Assembly: GCF_000801105.2 (NCBI RefSeq)
Contig: NC_079513.1
Coordinates: 24,520,273 to 24,584,272, forward strand
DNA length: 64,000 bases
Origin: Raphanus sativus
Taxonomy: Eukaryota; Streptophyta; Magnoliopsida; Brassicales; Brassicaceae
Reading direction: 5' to 3'
Shown here one piece after another: positions 24,750-35,746 of this stretch. Position numbers and translations under genes: made by a program. The notes under the pieces were generated by a model that made no database searches, was not told where the DNA came from, and worked only from the letters and a program-made list of their open reading frames with translations. Position 1 is the stretch's first letter. Every line of letters starts with the position of its first letter.

Positions 24750-24985
24750 CCGGCGTTAGGGTTTACAGAGAAACGGCGCTACGGTTTACAGAGAAGAAGC
24801 GGCGGCGCTAGGGTTTAGAAGAAGCGGCGGCGCTAGGGTTTAGAAGAAACGGCGGTGCTAGCTAGTGTTTAGAGTAAGCGGCGGTGAGAACGTTGGTGAG
24901 CACGGTGGCGAGGGCGACGGTTTGTTCGGAAATAGTGGAAGCGGGGCGCTAGGGTTTAGAGGAATCGGCGGCGCTAGGGTTAGAA
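24750..24985. repeat. GC-rich minisatellite with telo-box core upstream of the Ulp1 gene
   Basis: Five to six imperfect copies of a roughly 26-base unit, GGCGGCGCTAGGGTTTAGAA, lie just 5' of the Ulp1 start codon, in leader or promoter position. The TAGGGTTTA core equals one plant telomere-type repeat (telo-box), a motif found in promoters of ribosomal and cell-cycle genes. Confidence 0.7.
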
Positions 24986-25987
24986 GAAGCTGCGGCGACA
25001 ACGGTGAGAATGAAGTGAGATAGATAGCCGACGTTGAGAACGATGGTTGTTCGGAAATAGTGGGAATTCGAATCGCCTTTGATATCGCCGGTGAGAGAGA
25101 ACTGTTAGGGTTTCTGTTCGCGGAAAATGAAAAAAAAAAAAAAAAATCACCTTATATATTGGGTAAATAATCCGGTTAGCTTTAAAAGTACATTGGTAAA
25201 CTTTAAGGTTTGGTCCGGTTTAGACGACTTATTCTGGCTGATAATGTACATCAGACGACCTAATATTTAGTCGTCTGGGAACAGAAGACTAAATATTAAG
25301 TCGTCCAATACCCTAAAATGAACCCCTAAACTAAAATGACTAAATTAACTTACTAACCACGTTATAAAATCAAATTATACTTCAATAGTGTTACTATACA
25401 CAGAAACGAACACGCCTAGGTAATTTTAAAAATTTCAAAAACGGTTTTAATGCTTTCCAAAATCTAACCCTAAGAAACACATACAATACTACAACATATG
25501 TTGATGAAACATAAACTAAAGAATATCATGACTCACTACTTTCACTCATCTGGGCTGAAAACAATTGAAATTTGTTATATATTAATTTATATCTCTTAAG
25601 ACATATGTTAATTACATAATTCCAATTTTTCACTTATCAAAATATTTTTTACAAAATTTTTAAATTATGTTTAAGAATAACTGTCCAGACGACTTAACTT
25701 AAAGTCGTCTGGACGACTTATTTTCAAGTCGTCTGTTTACAGACGACTTGCGAGGGGTAGAAACGTAAAAAAAAATCCGTTTTTTTGTTTGTTCACAAGG
25801 AGATAGTTGTAATTTCAATAGCCTTTTAAGTTACTTTTGCCTTTGATCCAAGTTGGGGTACTCTTTTGGGTTTGACTCCAAGTTTTGAGTCACAATTGGT
25901 AATTCTCCCAACTTTAAAATCTCAAACTTCATCTAATTTGAAACAAAATTATCTTTTTAAAACATTTCTACTATGAAAGAGAGAGAG

Positions 25988-26854
25988 TATATATGAAAGA
26001 AAGTCAAAAGCCTTAAACAAATTTAAGGAGAAAAAAGAAGTTGTAAGGTTTAGTTGCTGTTGACAAAAGTTAAGGCAAAAGGAGGGAGACATGAAACAGT
26101 GATTGTGCAGTTAAAGACCAAACAAGTCATGACCAAACACATGTCCAAAGACCAAAAACACTATCATGCTACTTCACTAAAAGTCCATCTCACATTAACA
26201 CTGTTCTTTAAAATAAACATGCCTAATCTGACGCTAAATCTCCTATTGTTAATCTTAATATTTTGCCCATTATATATATATATATTCACTAATGCCAAAT
26301 TTACAATTGTCATGAAAGTTGATAATAATCGAGCATATACGCACACAGATCGAAATTAGATATGTCTGAGTTTCTGTGGCTTATTTTATAGTTCCGATCG
26401 ATAGATATTTTATCTTTTCTTTTCTTTTCTTTTTTTTGCTTCAAAAGATAGTTTATCTTAGTTATTTACTTCTAGTGAAATATCCTTTTTGTGTAATTCA
26501 TTTGATTTCATTATCACACAACATCTCCTTTATATACCTAATGAGTGTGTTGGAAGAAGCATGGACAAAAAGTGGTATTTAAGACAACTCGCAATAACAT
26601 GCTAATCAAAACCACAACTAACAAAATTAGAAAAAAAAAACTAAAAGAGAGAAAAATAAAACTTCATGGTAATGTAATTATGGTGCATGATACAAGAAGC
26701 AGAACATATATAACAAAATCGATGACATATTGTTAACAACAAAAACCAAACGACCATGGAATAACGTAAATACTAATTATATTATTATAAAATATAAAGA
26801 ACACAAATATTCCTTTTTCAAAAGAAAAATAACACGAATATTGAAATGAATGTT
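25988..26854. other. Intergenic, downstream of PUCHI
   Basis: AT-rich, with a short (AT)n tract at about 26270-26285. The bases next to 26855 are probably the PUCHI 3' untranslated region. No gene supported. Confidence 0.5.
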
Positions 26855-27850
26855 CTAATAGAGTGTGAAGAAGCCTGAAGTGTGTGCAGCATCTCCAAAA
26901 GCAGCGACCGAAGAAGAAGAGAAATCTTGCGGCTCCATTATCTCATTATCTTCCATTGACATTGAAGTAGCAGCGCCATAGTTAGTTATCATGGCAGAGA
27001 GATCACACGAACCAAACTCATGATGATGATGATGATGATTCATATCACCATCTTCAAAGTAACTATTATTAAACCATCCGTATGAGTCAGAGGCCTTGCT
27101 TGACGGAGTTGTGAAACCAGCTCCGATTTGACTTTGTGTAGTGGTGGTTTCTGGAGGTGGTTTAAGGCAATGGTTTGGGACAATGCAGTCCAAGTACCCC
27201 GAGTTATTACTGGAGTTACTTCCATCAAACGAGAAGAAGTTGTTTTCTTCGTCTAGTGAAGAAGATAACGAGCCGTTAGAAGACGAGTTCTGAGGACTAG
27301 TACTAAACACAGAGTTTTGATGACGAACGGGCGTTTTGAAAGAAGCGACGGGTATATGTTTAGGTTGCTGATGGTGATGATAGTTTTGATAATGAGGATG
27401 GTGATCAATGACAAACTGGGGAGAAGAGTTTGGTAAGAGAGATTGGTTGTTGTTGTAAGGAGAGACGATGAGAGAGTGGAGATTAGGGTTTGTGAGGATG
27501 GTGTGAACATCAGTTGGAGTGTAGACGAAGTTAGTCCGACCTTGAGTGCCTCTCATCGAAAGAGCTGCTCTATCGTAGGCAAGAGCGGCTTCATGAGCAG
27601 TGTCGAAAGTGCCAAGCCAGTGACGTTCTTTGGTGGTTGGATCTCTTATCTCAGCTGCGTAACGACCCCATGGACGTCTCCTGACTCCTAGGAACCTCCC
27701 TGGCTCTGCTTGCTTTGATCTCCGGCCTCTTCTCTCTCCGGTTGTGGTGGTGGCTGTGTTGGTTGTGTTTTGGTGCGCTATAGCAAACCCCATTTGATTT
27801 GGGGATGTCTCATAGGGCTTAATATGATCTAGGGTTTTGGAAGTTGACAT
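26855..27850 (-). CDS. AP2/ERF transcription factor PUCHI
   Basis: Single-exon gene, 331 residues. The AP2/ERF domain covers about residues 52-109 ([20 protein letters not shown], then [20 protein letters not shown]); the Arg/Trp residues that contact the GCC box are present. An Arg/Lys-rich stretch before it (RRGRRSKQ) could be a nuclear localisation signal. The tail is rich in Asn, Ser and His with a run of six His. The N-terminus MSTSKTLDH and the domain match my memory of PUCHI (At5g18560), which acts in the nucleus to restrict cell division at lateral root initiation and set floral meristem identity and bract suppression. Intact; position in the gene order agrees. Confidence 0.9.
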   Translation of the reverse strand: MSTSKTLDHIKPYETSPNQMGFAIAHQNTTNTATTTTGERRGRRSKQAEPGRFLGVRRRPWGRYAAEIRDPTTKERHWLGTFDTAHEAALAYDRAALSMRGTQGRTNFVYTPTDVHTILTNPNLHSLIVSPYNNNQSLLPNSSPQFVIDHHPHYQNYHHHQQPKHIPVASFKTPVRHQNSVFSTSPQNSSSNGSLSSSLDEENNFFSFDGSNSSNNSGYLDCIVPNHCLKPPPETTTTQSQIGAGFTTPSSKASDSYGWFNNSYFEDGDMNHHHHHHEFGSCDLSAMITNYGAATSMSMEDNEIMEPQDFSSSSVAAFGDAAHTSGFFTLY

Positions 27851-27991
27851 GATGATGAAGAAATGGGGTTTTTGAAAGGAGCCTTCTTTTAGGGTTTTGG
27901 TTGAAGATGTGTTATGATGAATAAGTTCTTTTTTTTGCTTTGGTTCTGCCTAAAGATGATGAGTGTTGTTTGGGAATGGAAGTGGAGTGAT

Positions 27992-27999
27992 GTTAAATA
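27992..27999 (-). promoter_or_regulatory. Putative TATA box of PUCHI
   Basis: Minus-strand CTATTTAA lies about 145 bases before the PUCHI ATG, a normal distance for a TATA box plus leader. No other TATA-like site closer by is as good. Confidence 0.4.
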
Positions 28000-28307
28000 G
28001 AGAGTCATTGAACCTGATAGAGAGACTTCACTTTTGATTCAACTGCTTTTAGACTACCTTTTTTTTTCCGAAGATATTTTATTTAGGCGTCAGCGACAGA
28101 GATAAATTAACGTTGGGACATTGGTTGGTTTTTTCTAAGATTTTTTTTTTTTTTAAACCGACTTAAACAGCTTGATTGCCTGGTTTTATTAATGAGATCT
28201 CCTTATTAATATGTTTTCTTGCCATTATAGTTCTCCGGTCAGAGTCTTTAACTTTTTAATTTGTACATACAGTATATAAATGTGTATTACATACGGTTGG
28301 CTACTTA

Positions 28308-28416
28308 AAGCATGATTAATCCAGATTCTTAGAGTGAGTTTTTTAGCGGAAGTTAAAAAACAGTTTTTTAACTTCCGCTAAGAACTCCATCCTAAAAATT
28401 TGGGTTAATCATGGTC
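28308..28416. mobile_element. Fold-back MITE (Tourist/Harbinger-like)
   Basis: A 109-base inverted repeat: the left arm (CATGATTAATCC, then AGCGGAAGTTAAAAAAC) pairs with the right arm (GTTTTTTAACTTCCGCT, then GGGTTAATCATG). TTA flanks both ends (28305-28307 and 28417-28419), the 3-bp target duplication typical of PIF/Harbinger-type MITEs. The arms are nearly perfect in the middle, so the RNA would form a long hairpin. Confidence 0.7.
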
Positions 28417-28419
28417 TTA

Positions 28420-29781
28420 GGAAAGCCTAAGAAGAAGGTCAAAAATCATTGGAACTAATGCAAAATCTGGAATGTCACAGTGACCAATCTTGGTTTAGAG
28501 TAAATCATAAGAATATATATATAAATTAAATATTTGTTAAAAAACACTTTCTGATGTATATATTACATCATGCTATTTGAAATTGAATATTTCATTTCAC
28601 TAGAATGAAGCTAATTATTTAACTCAAATAAGCTGCTTAGTGGTCACGTGCAATGTGCATAATAACCCTACGTATAAATCATAACCTGAAGGTCAAGGGC
28701 CTACATAAAAAATAAGATGAAAATCAACAATATAAATAGTATATATATTTGAGGTGATACCCATTGCTAATTACATATGTTTTGTAAGAAATTAACTGTA
28801 CTAAGAACTAAGGTGCCATGAAAGCCCTTGCTCAAAAAAAAAAAAAAAACTAAGGTGCCATGAATCCCTAACAAAGTTCATCAACAAATTGAAGTATATT
28901 TAGAATTCAGTAAGCTATCTTTCTCCCAATACGTTTTATATGAAAAATAAAAATTATTACAACGGACAAGCAAGCGACATTCTAGTGTTTTCCTTTCATA
29001 TTTTAATGTGGTTTAGTTTGGTTAATCAAATATAAGTACTAATGTAATTAACTTACCTGCAGATGCCCCTGGTCAAGTCACATGGTGACCGCATTTTAAG
29101 CGGAAATAGAAATGAGAATATATAGATTTTTTTGTCATCTTGTAATGATTTATTCAATGGGAGTGGTTAAATGTGGTTTTTAATTTAATATCTCAGTGGA
29201 CATTTTTGTATCAATGTCCTTGTATGCAAACAAACACAAGTGAACAACAATCTTATTCTCTTTGTGTTTGTAATTTTCTAGGATTATATAGGTATACATG
29301 AGCTTGAGAAGTTATTCGTCATATGTGATTGCATACAGAAATTAATGTCTTACCGACAACATGAAATCAAGAAAAAAATTCATGGTCAACTACAACACGA
29401 CTTTAACTTTGAGTTCAAAAATGTTAATAATTCAAAATTTACTATTAGCCCTAACATCGAACTTCGGTTTAAGACCAAATACTTTAATTAAACTTAATTA
29501 TCAAGTGAGCGAGAACACTTGCGTTTGATACGTTGTTGGATTGATAATACGTTTATTGTTTTTGTTAGCATATTGAAAAGAACTAGATCATCATTACCTA
29601 GGATATGGTTTCTATTAACTACAAACGGGCAGGTAAAAGAAGTAGAGTGTTGCTAAATTTTACTTCTTACCAAGATTTCATTTTTGATGTAATACTTTTA
29701 GCTGAAAAGGTGTCGTAGGCCATAAGATTAGCCAAACTCTCCTCCTTTTCTCTCCTTTTATGTTACATAAGCCTGGTAAAC
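28420..29781. other. Intergenic between the MITE and the LINE
   Basis: AT-rich with no supported gene. A micro-insertion lies at 28806-28864. This could be distal upstream sequence of PUCHI. Confidence 0.5.
28806..28864 (+). mobile_element. Micro-insertion with 17-bp target duplication (poly-A, plus)
   Basis: AACTAAGGTGCCATGAA at 28806-28822 recurs exactly at 28848-28864. The 25-base insert is AGCCCTTGCTC followed by A14. Confidence 0.82.
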
Positions 29782-29825
29782 TTTTTTTTTTTTTTTGAAA
29801 CACATATTTAATTAAAAGGGGGAAG

Positions 29826-32800
29826 TTAGTTGAGGCCATTAACAGGCTCCTCAACCACCAGAGTTACAAAAGAGTTAAGGACACTCTTTGCCAAGCAATC
29901 GGCCTCCCTGTTTTCATCCCGAGGGATCCAAACAAAAGAAACAAAGCTAAAATCACAAGAGAATTGCAGTATATCAGCGACAATACTATGCAGCTCGGCC
30001 ACTTTAACCTTCGAACCAATACACTTTACCAGCGAAGACGAATCAGATTCAAACTGGACAGAGGTAAGGTGTAGTCGTCTGCAGGTGAGAACCGCTTCTC
30101 GAAGAGCCAGTGCCTCCGCCATTAAAGGTGAGGAGACAAACTCCAGACGCTTGTTAAATTCCCTGTTGACCGGAGAAGATGATACAATCCAGCCTAGACC
30201 TGCATCACCGGAAGAGGAGCTCCATGCCGCATCTGTTCTAACCAGTACCGCGTCTTGCTGGATCTCCCGAACCACACGAAGTCGCGTTTTTGAAGCAGAG
30301 TGCTCTGGTAAATGGTTGTCGTTCCACTCTCGAGCCCACGTTATCGCTGATGAGAGCGTTTCTTCTGGAGATGGTGAGAAACCTTCAAACACAAATCTGT
30401 TTCTTGCTTTCCATATCGCCCAGAGGATCCACAGAAACAGAGAGTCAGAGTTCACTCCCGAAGGAGGTAGACAAGATTGTGAGGCAACTGAGGGCCAAGA
30501 CACCATTAAATCTAATATTCCGCTGTAGTCCATGTTCGTAGCAAAGGGGGCGAGACGCCATACCTTCTGTGCGTACTGACATTGGAACAATAGATGAAGA
30601 ATAGATTCATTGGATCCACACCTTTTACACTTAGGATCCGCATCAATGTGGCGCTCTACCAGCCTTTCTCCAACAGGTACAGCTCGTTTAAGTAACTTCC
30701 ACGCAAAATGCTTGACTTTGGGGGAGCAGTTTTTGTTCCACACTTGTTTCTTCCATTCAAAAGCAGGCCCGACTCTTAAGTTGTCCTCTTCTGCGGCTGT
30801 GACAGCATAATAGCCAGATTTAACAGAGTAATCGCCAGATTTTGTTCCTATCCAGATCATCTTGTCCGGAATCCCGGATAAACTTGGCTTGATGCAGAGG
30901 ATTTGTGTCTCGTACTCAGGGAGAAGCTGTTGGATTCGGTCTCTATCCCAAAGAGTTGTGCCCGGGAGAAACAGGTCTGATACTCGGAGGTTGGCGCTTG
31001 CTTCAGTTGGTGGTCCCATTGGCCGTTCTTGTCTGTTTAAGCTCAACCAGGGATCTAGCCAGATATTGATAGTCTCACCCGAGCCTACTATCCATCCTAG
31101 ATTCTTTAAAAGGAGCTCGCGACCTATCAAAATGCTCCTCCACCCGTGAGAAATAGAGGAGGATTCGGCTGCGAGAAGAAAGTCAGAGTCCGCATAGTAC
31201 TTCCCTTTGAGAACTTTACCGAGTAAGCAGTCCGGGTAGTTAATCAACCTCCAACTTGTCTTAGCTAGGAGTGCATCATTGTAGGATTCAAAATCTCTCA
31301 TACCCAGACCCCCAATCGCTTTTGGTTTAGCTAGAGAGTCCCACGAGACCCAAGCCATTTTCCTAACCCCGTCAGTATTGTCCCACCAGTACCGAGTGAT
31401 GACTGATTGGATACGTTTAACAAGCGAGACCGGGAGTTTGAAGTAGGTCATGGAGTAGGAAGGGATAGCGGACAGCACACTCTGTAGCATGACGAGCTTG
31501 CCGGCCGAGGAGAGAAATTTATTAGTCCAGCCCTTGGCTTTCTGTTGGATCCGAGTGACTATTGTGGCAAAGAGATCGCGCTTTCGCCGCCCAAAGTGTT
31601 CCGGGAGGCCCAGATACTTCCCGACACCGCCCTCTTTTTGTATCTGTAAGGCATCCTTTATGGTATTCTTTGCTGTAGCCTGCATTTTCCGAGAAAAGGT
31701 GATGGCCGATTTATCCTTGTTGATGGATTGACCCGAGGCTTCCTCATAGCTGGCCAGAATGGACACGAGAGCCTTGCAGTTATCCTCGTTTGCGTTGAGG
31801 AAGAACATTGTATCGTCCGCGAAAAGTAAGTGATTAATTCGTGGGCAGCCGCGAGCGACCTTAATGCCTTGAATTAATCCTTCCTCTTGGGCTCTGATAC
31901 ATAATCCCGAGAGAACTTCACTACACATTATGAATATGTAGGGAGAGAGGGGGTCGCCTTGGCGAATCCCTCGGCTCGGTACTACCTCCCCTCTAGGCAA
32001 GCCGTTAATGAGGAAGGAGTATGTAACAGATGAGATACACTGTATAACTAGGCTGATAAAGCTTCGGTGGAATCCCAACCGAGCTAGCACTAGGGCAATA
32101 AAGTCCCATTCAAGGCGATCATAAGCCTTGCTCATGTCCGTCTTCACCGCCATGGCACACCGTTGTTCAGCCTGCGATGTCTTGAGGTAATGGAGAACCT
32201 CATGCGTGATCAGGATATTATCTCCAATTGCTCTTCCCGGGACAAAGGCGGATTGGTTCTCCGAGATAAGCTTCTCCATCAGCGGCTGGAGCCTTCGGGT
32301 GATGATCTTGGAATAAATCTTGTAATACACATTACACAAGGCTATGGGCCGGTAATCTGACACTTTCTGCGGATTTGTGATCTTCGGGATTAGACGGATG
32401 TGTGTGTCATTTGTCCCGTCTGGAAGTGGAGACCCACACCAAAATTCCTGAATCTCCTTGCTAATATCCGGTCCAATGCTATTCCAGTGCGTGTGGAAGA
32501 AGCCCGCGGAGAAGCCATCCGGCCCGGGTGCTTTATCTGCATGGATAGAGAAAGCTGCTTCTTTGATCTCTTCAGCAAGTGGTACCGAAGTAAGAGAGAT
32601 GTTATCCTCCTCCGTCACAATAGGGTGTAGAGCTCTATTCACCGTTTGCGTCCGCTCTCCTGGACTGGTCGTGAAGAGTTTGTCAAAATAGTTTCCGATC
32701 ACTGTGACAATCTCCTCCTCCTTGTGTACCATCTGACCATCTTCCTTCTCAATGACAGAAAAAGCGTTGATTCGTTTCCGGGTCTTGGTAATGGCATGGA

Positions 32801-33845
32801 AATATCCAGTGTTGCGATCTCCTAATTTTAACCACAAGAGGCGACTTCGCTGCTTCCAATACTCTTCTTCCGCTAAGTAGGCGGCATTCAACTGATTTGA
32901 GATCTCTTGGACTAGTCCAGTATCTTCTACAGGACTGGAGAGAGCAGCATTTAGTTCCCTTTTCTTTTGTCCTATTAGCTTTTCACTGTTTCGTTGCTGC
33001 GTCCTGTTCCACGCCGAGATGGCACTACGAGTGGTGGCTAGCTTCTCTGTAACCGAAGCTGAGGAGCTATCCCTCCACACGTCTGATATCATTTGTTTAG
33101 CTTCCTCATTTTTCCATAGACGGCGATCGTACCGGAAGATCCCTCTCCTTCGCTTGCCACCTTTGTCGAAGAAGGATATTAAAGGTTTGTGATCAGAGCC
33201 TTCATAACCGAGGTATTGGCATCTAGCCGATGGAAAGATCTCAGCCCATCGTGTATTGGCTGCTGCCCTGTCCAGTCGACAGCGGACAACATAATCACCT
33301 TAATTCCCTCTCCAAGACAGTGGGTCGCCTGTGTGTTGTAGGTCAAACAAGTCTCCCTCCGAGAAAAAGGTGCGCATATCCATGTAGGAGCTCTCTGGTC
33401 GAACTATGCCGCCATCCTTTTCATCAGAACAGAGGATATCGTTAAGGTCCCCCGTAAGGAACCATGGCTCATCACGGGTAGCTGCAAGACCGAGAAGATG
33501 GTTCCAAAGATCTCGTCGTTGGTTCTTATCTGTGCTTCCATACACAAAAGAAGAATAGAATCTTTTTCCTTCAAATTCAATAACCGTGTCTATTACATTT
33601 GGGTTTGATTCTAGAATCTGAAGGTTAAGATCCTCTCTCCAAAATAATCCTAAACCTCCTGCGCCATGCCCTGTAGGAGAAACGAGATGATTGCAGTCAT
33701 AACGGAGTTGATCGAGCTTCTTGAGGACTGTAGTATCGGGGTTTTTAGTTTCCATTAGGAAGAGAATATCGGGATCAAACTTTTTCGATATGTCTCTCAA
33801 TCTCCGAACTGTCCGGGGATTCCCCAAACCCCGACAGTTCCAACT
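29826..33845 (-). pseudogene. LINE ORF2: endonuclease, reverse transcriptase, RNase H, with one stop codon
   Basis: The frame enters through SWNCRGLGNPRTVRRL (about 33845), the standard start of plant L1 endonuclease, with FLMETKN, LTGDLNDIL and SDHKPL following. A TAA at 33300-33302 (after LSWRGN) interrupts it, but the same frame runs on both sides with no indel. Downstream: reverse transcriptase (KTDMSKAYDRLEW, GIRQGDPLSPYIF, LLFADDTMFFL with the FADD box), a zf-RVT region (HFAWKLLKRAVPVGERL), and a C-terminal RNase H (DAAW, MAEALALREA, ESDS, NREADCLAK with D/E/D/D). No ATG precedes the endonuclease in frame; ORF2 overlaps the ORF1 stop by a few bases, so translation may depend on reinitiation. 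Confidence 0.88.
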
Positions 33846-33853
33846 TGCAATTG

Positions 33854-35746
33854 CTAAGGAACGAGGTTGGACCGGACCCGAAAATCCGCTCTCTGTCTCG
33901 TCGAAGCTGGGATTAAGTTGCAGAGAGGAACATTATCAGAGTTAGATCCCTCAGCATCGTGTGGAATCCCATCGCGAAGTGCTTTTTTGCGTCCTTTGGC
34001 AGCCTTAGGAGCCTTTGATGTAGCGCTCGTATTATTTGCCGTCATATTCTTCTCAACAGGGAGCTTTTTGCGGCAACTAGGTGCCTTTGCCTGTTGTAGA
34101 GCCCTCTTGCGGAGACTAGTTCCCGGCATTGCCAGTGGGCTAGACTGGACCTTCTTCTTCCCAGGTGGTCTTCCTGGCTTCCTCTTTTGAACCTGAGAGC
34201 TCAGCTCTGGATCATTCTCAGTTGTAACTTCATCTAGGAGTGGACCTAGTCTGTCCATTATCGGTACTCTAGGTAGAAATGCAGAGTTTTCTTGTGGAGG
34301 TCCCAATCGGTTTGTAGCAGGGATGCGCTCCTGAGAGCCAGTAGTGAGAGGGGAAGTTCCTAGTCGTTGAATAGCAGGAGCTCTATTTTGGGAGCCTGAA
34401 CTAGGTGAAGCTATTCCCAGTCTTTGCGAGGCTGGTGTACGACCTATAGAGCCTGAATTGGTAGGAACCCCTGTCATTGTCCGCTTCTCTGTGTTTCGGG
34501 AGATATTGGCGCGCACCAAAATGGCTGCAGCTTCTTCTAACTGATCTTGCTCTAAGTTCTGTCTGGGAGCAGGTGGAGCCATTCTTTCTCTCTCTTCGGG
34601 ATGCCTCTGTTGAGAGACGATATATCTAGTTCCCAAATCCACATCGGTTGCCTGAAGAGGGGTCCTAGAGTGGTCATTTCTCAAGGAGTGTGGCTTTGGT
34701 GAGCTCGCTGAGTGGGAGTCCCCACTGAAATGTGATCTCTCTCTGCGAGGAGGGGAGCGTCGATAATTATGATAATCATCATATCTGCGAGATGAGATTC
34801 TAGCACTATCTTCTCTTGGAGTTTCCTCCCTATCATATCTCTCTCTAGAGTGTCGGTCGTGGTGGACGTGACGTCTCTGATCTCTGATGGGAGCGAGATC
34901 TGAGCGATGAGAGCTGTCTTTACGACGATACGGTTCATATCTGTTGTTCCTACGAGGAGAGAGTCTGTTAGGGCCTCCTGATCGTAATTGGTTTGGGGGA
35001 GGAAGGCAGTCTTTGTTGGTAACAGAAGCTTTACTTTTAAGAGAGTCCTCTTGAGTTGCTAGTAGTGCTTTCTTCTCATGCTTTGCCTCCAAGCAATCAC
35101 GGACTTCATGGTCCAGGCGGCAACATTTTGCGCAATGGCGTTCCAACTTCTCATAGTGTAGAGTTGCAGCGACTTCATCGCCGTTAGAGTACTCAACAAT
35201 AGAAGATTTTATTATGGGAAGTCTCCCATTGACATGTACTCTCATACGAAGAGTTTGTTGAGTGATCTCTGCGGCTTCGAACGTACCGATATCCTTCCCT
35301 ATTTGTTGCGCTACCTCTTCAGACCAGAGGTGGATGGGGATTCCTTGGATTTTGATCCAGAAAGGAATCATCGAGGGAAAGTCAGGAGAGGTTGTCGGTT
35401 CCCAGCGCTGAAGGATAACCATCCATCGAGCATAGTGATATGGGCGTTTCTCTAGAACCGTTTGGAGGTCTGATTCCAGTTCAAACTGAAATTGAAACAT
35501 CCCTAGACCCAAGTCTGACCCGACCGGAGGAATGTCACATTTCCAGTGATCTGTGAAGAAAGGTATCAAGGACCAGACTTTCTGGGTCGAAGGGTTTGTT
35601 ACTCTTCCGGTAATAGTGAGTGAGTGATTACGGAGAGCTGCAGGGTTGTCCGGTTCGGAGACCCGAACACGTCCAACACGAGGAGCAGGGCGATGGTCAA
35701 GCACGATTGTTTTGCCTTTCTCAGCGGAGGAGAGTCTACGCTGCAT
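33854..35746 (-). CDS. LINE ORF1: RNA-binding, Gag-like protein
   Basis: Intact, 630 residues. The N-terminal half is DUF4283-like (VWSLIPFFTDHWKCDIP, WMVILQRWEP, PFWIKIQGIPIHLW). One CCHC zinc knuckle follows near residue 210 (CAKCCRLDHEVRDC). The rest is a basic, Ser/Arg-rich linker (RRDRSHFSG-like) and a Pro/Lys-rich tail. In the family this protein binds the element RNA and forms the ribonucleoprotein particle. Start chosen at MQRRLSSAEKGKTIVLDHRP. Confidence 0.85.
   Translation of the reverse strand: MQRRLSSAEKGKTIVLDHRPAPRVGRVRVSEPDNPAALRNHSLTITGRVTNPSTQKVWSLIPFFTDHWKCDIPPVGSDLGLGMFQFQFELESDLQTVLEKRPYHYARWMVILQRWEPTTSPDFPSMIPFWIKIQGIPIHLWSEEVAQQIGKDIGTFEAAEITQQTLRMRVHVNGRLPIIKSSIVEYSNGDEVAATLHYEKLERHCAKCCRLDHEVRDCLEAKHEKKALLATQEDSLKSKASVTNKDCLPPPNQLRSGGPNRLSPRRNNRYEPYRRKDSSHRSDLAPIRDQRRHVHHDRHSRERYDREETPREDSARISSRRYDDYHNYRRSPPRRERSHFSGDSHSASSPKPHSLRNDHSRTPLQATDVDLGTRYIVSQQRHPEERERMAPPAPRQNLEQDQLEEAAAILVRANISRNTEKRTMTGVPTNSGSIGRTPASQRLGIASPSSGSQNRAPAIQRLGTSPLTTGSQERIPATNRLGPPQENSAFLPRVPIMDRLGPLLDEVTTENDPELSSQVQKRKPGRPPGKKKVQSSPLAMPGTSLRKRALQQAKAPSCRKKLPVEKNMTANNTSATSKAPKAAKGRKKALRDGIPHDAEGSNSDNVPLCNLIPASTRQRADFRVRSNLVP

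Larger units (their letters stand above)
16760..25909. mobile_element. MULE transposon carrying an Ulp1-protease gene
   Basis: AACTTTAAA occurs at 16751-16759 and again at 25910-25918, an exact 9-bp target duplication as expected of Mutator-like elements. The ends are inverted repeats: left GGGGTTATTGCAAAAGTGAC then TCAAAACTTGAATTCAAAC; right, reverse-complemented, GGGAGAATTACCAATTGTGA then CTCAAAACTTGGAGTCAAAC. Inside are a transposase N-terminal fragment (plus) and a Ulp1-like cysteine protease gene (minus), converging. Arabidopsis and Brassica MULEs carrying ULP genes (Kaonashi type) are known. The DDE transposase core is not seen, so this copy is probably non-autonomous. Part of the length is an assembly duplication. 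Confidence 0.88.
16577..25987. mobile_element. Stowaway/Mariner-like MITE, split by the MULE
   Basis: The left end, CTCCCTTCGTTTCATAATAC after a TA, is a typical Mariner/Stowaway terminus. Its partner is at the far side of the MULE: the reverse complement of the sequence ending at 25987 reads CTCTCTCTCTTTCATAGTAG, followed by a matching ATGTTTT, and a TA lies at 25988-25989. Without the MULE the element would be about 255 bases (16577-16759 plus 25919-25987). The TIRs have diverged, so it is the older of the two insertions. Confidence 0.65.

Noticed and set aside
34681..34938. Minus-strand 85-codon frame within LINE ORF1
   Set aside because: Lies wholly inside ORF1 in another frame; Arg/Ser-rich coding DNA gives such shadows.
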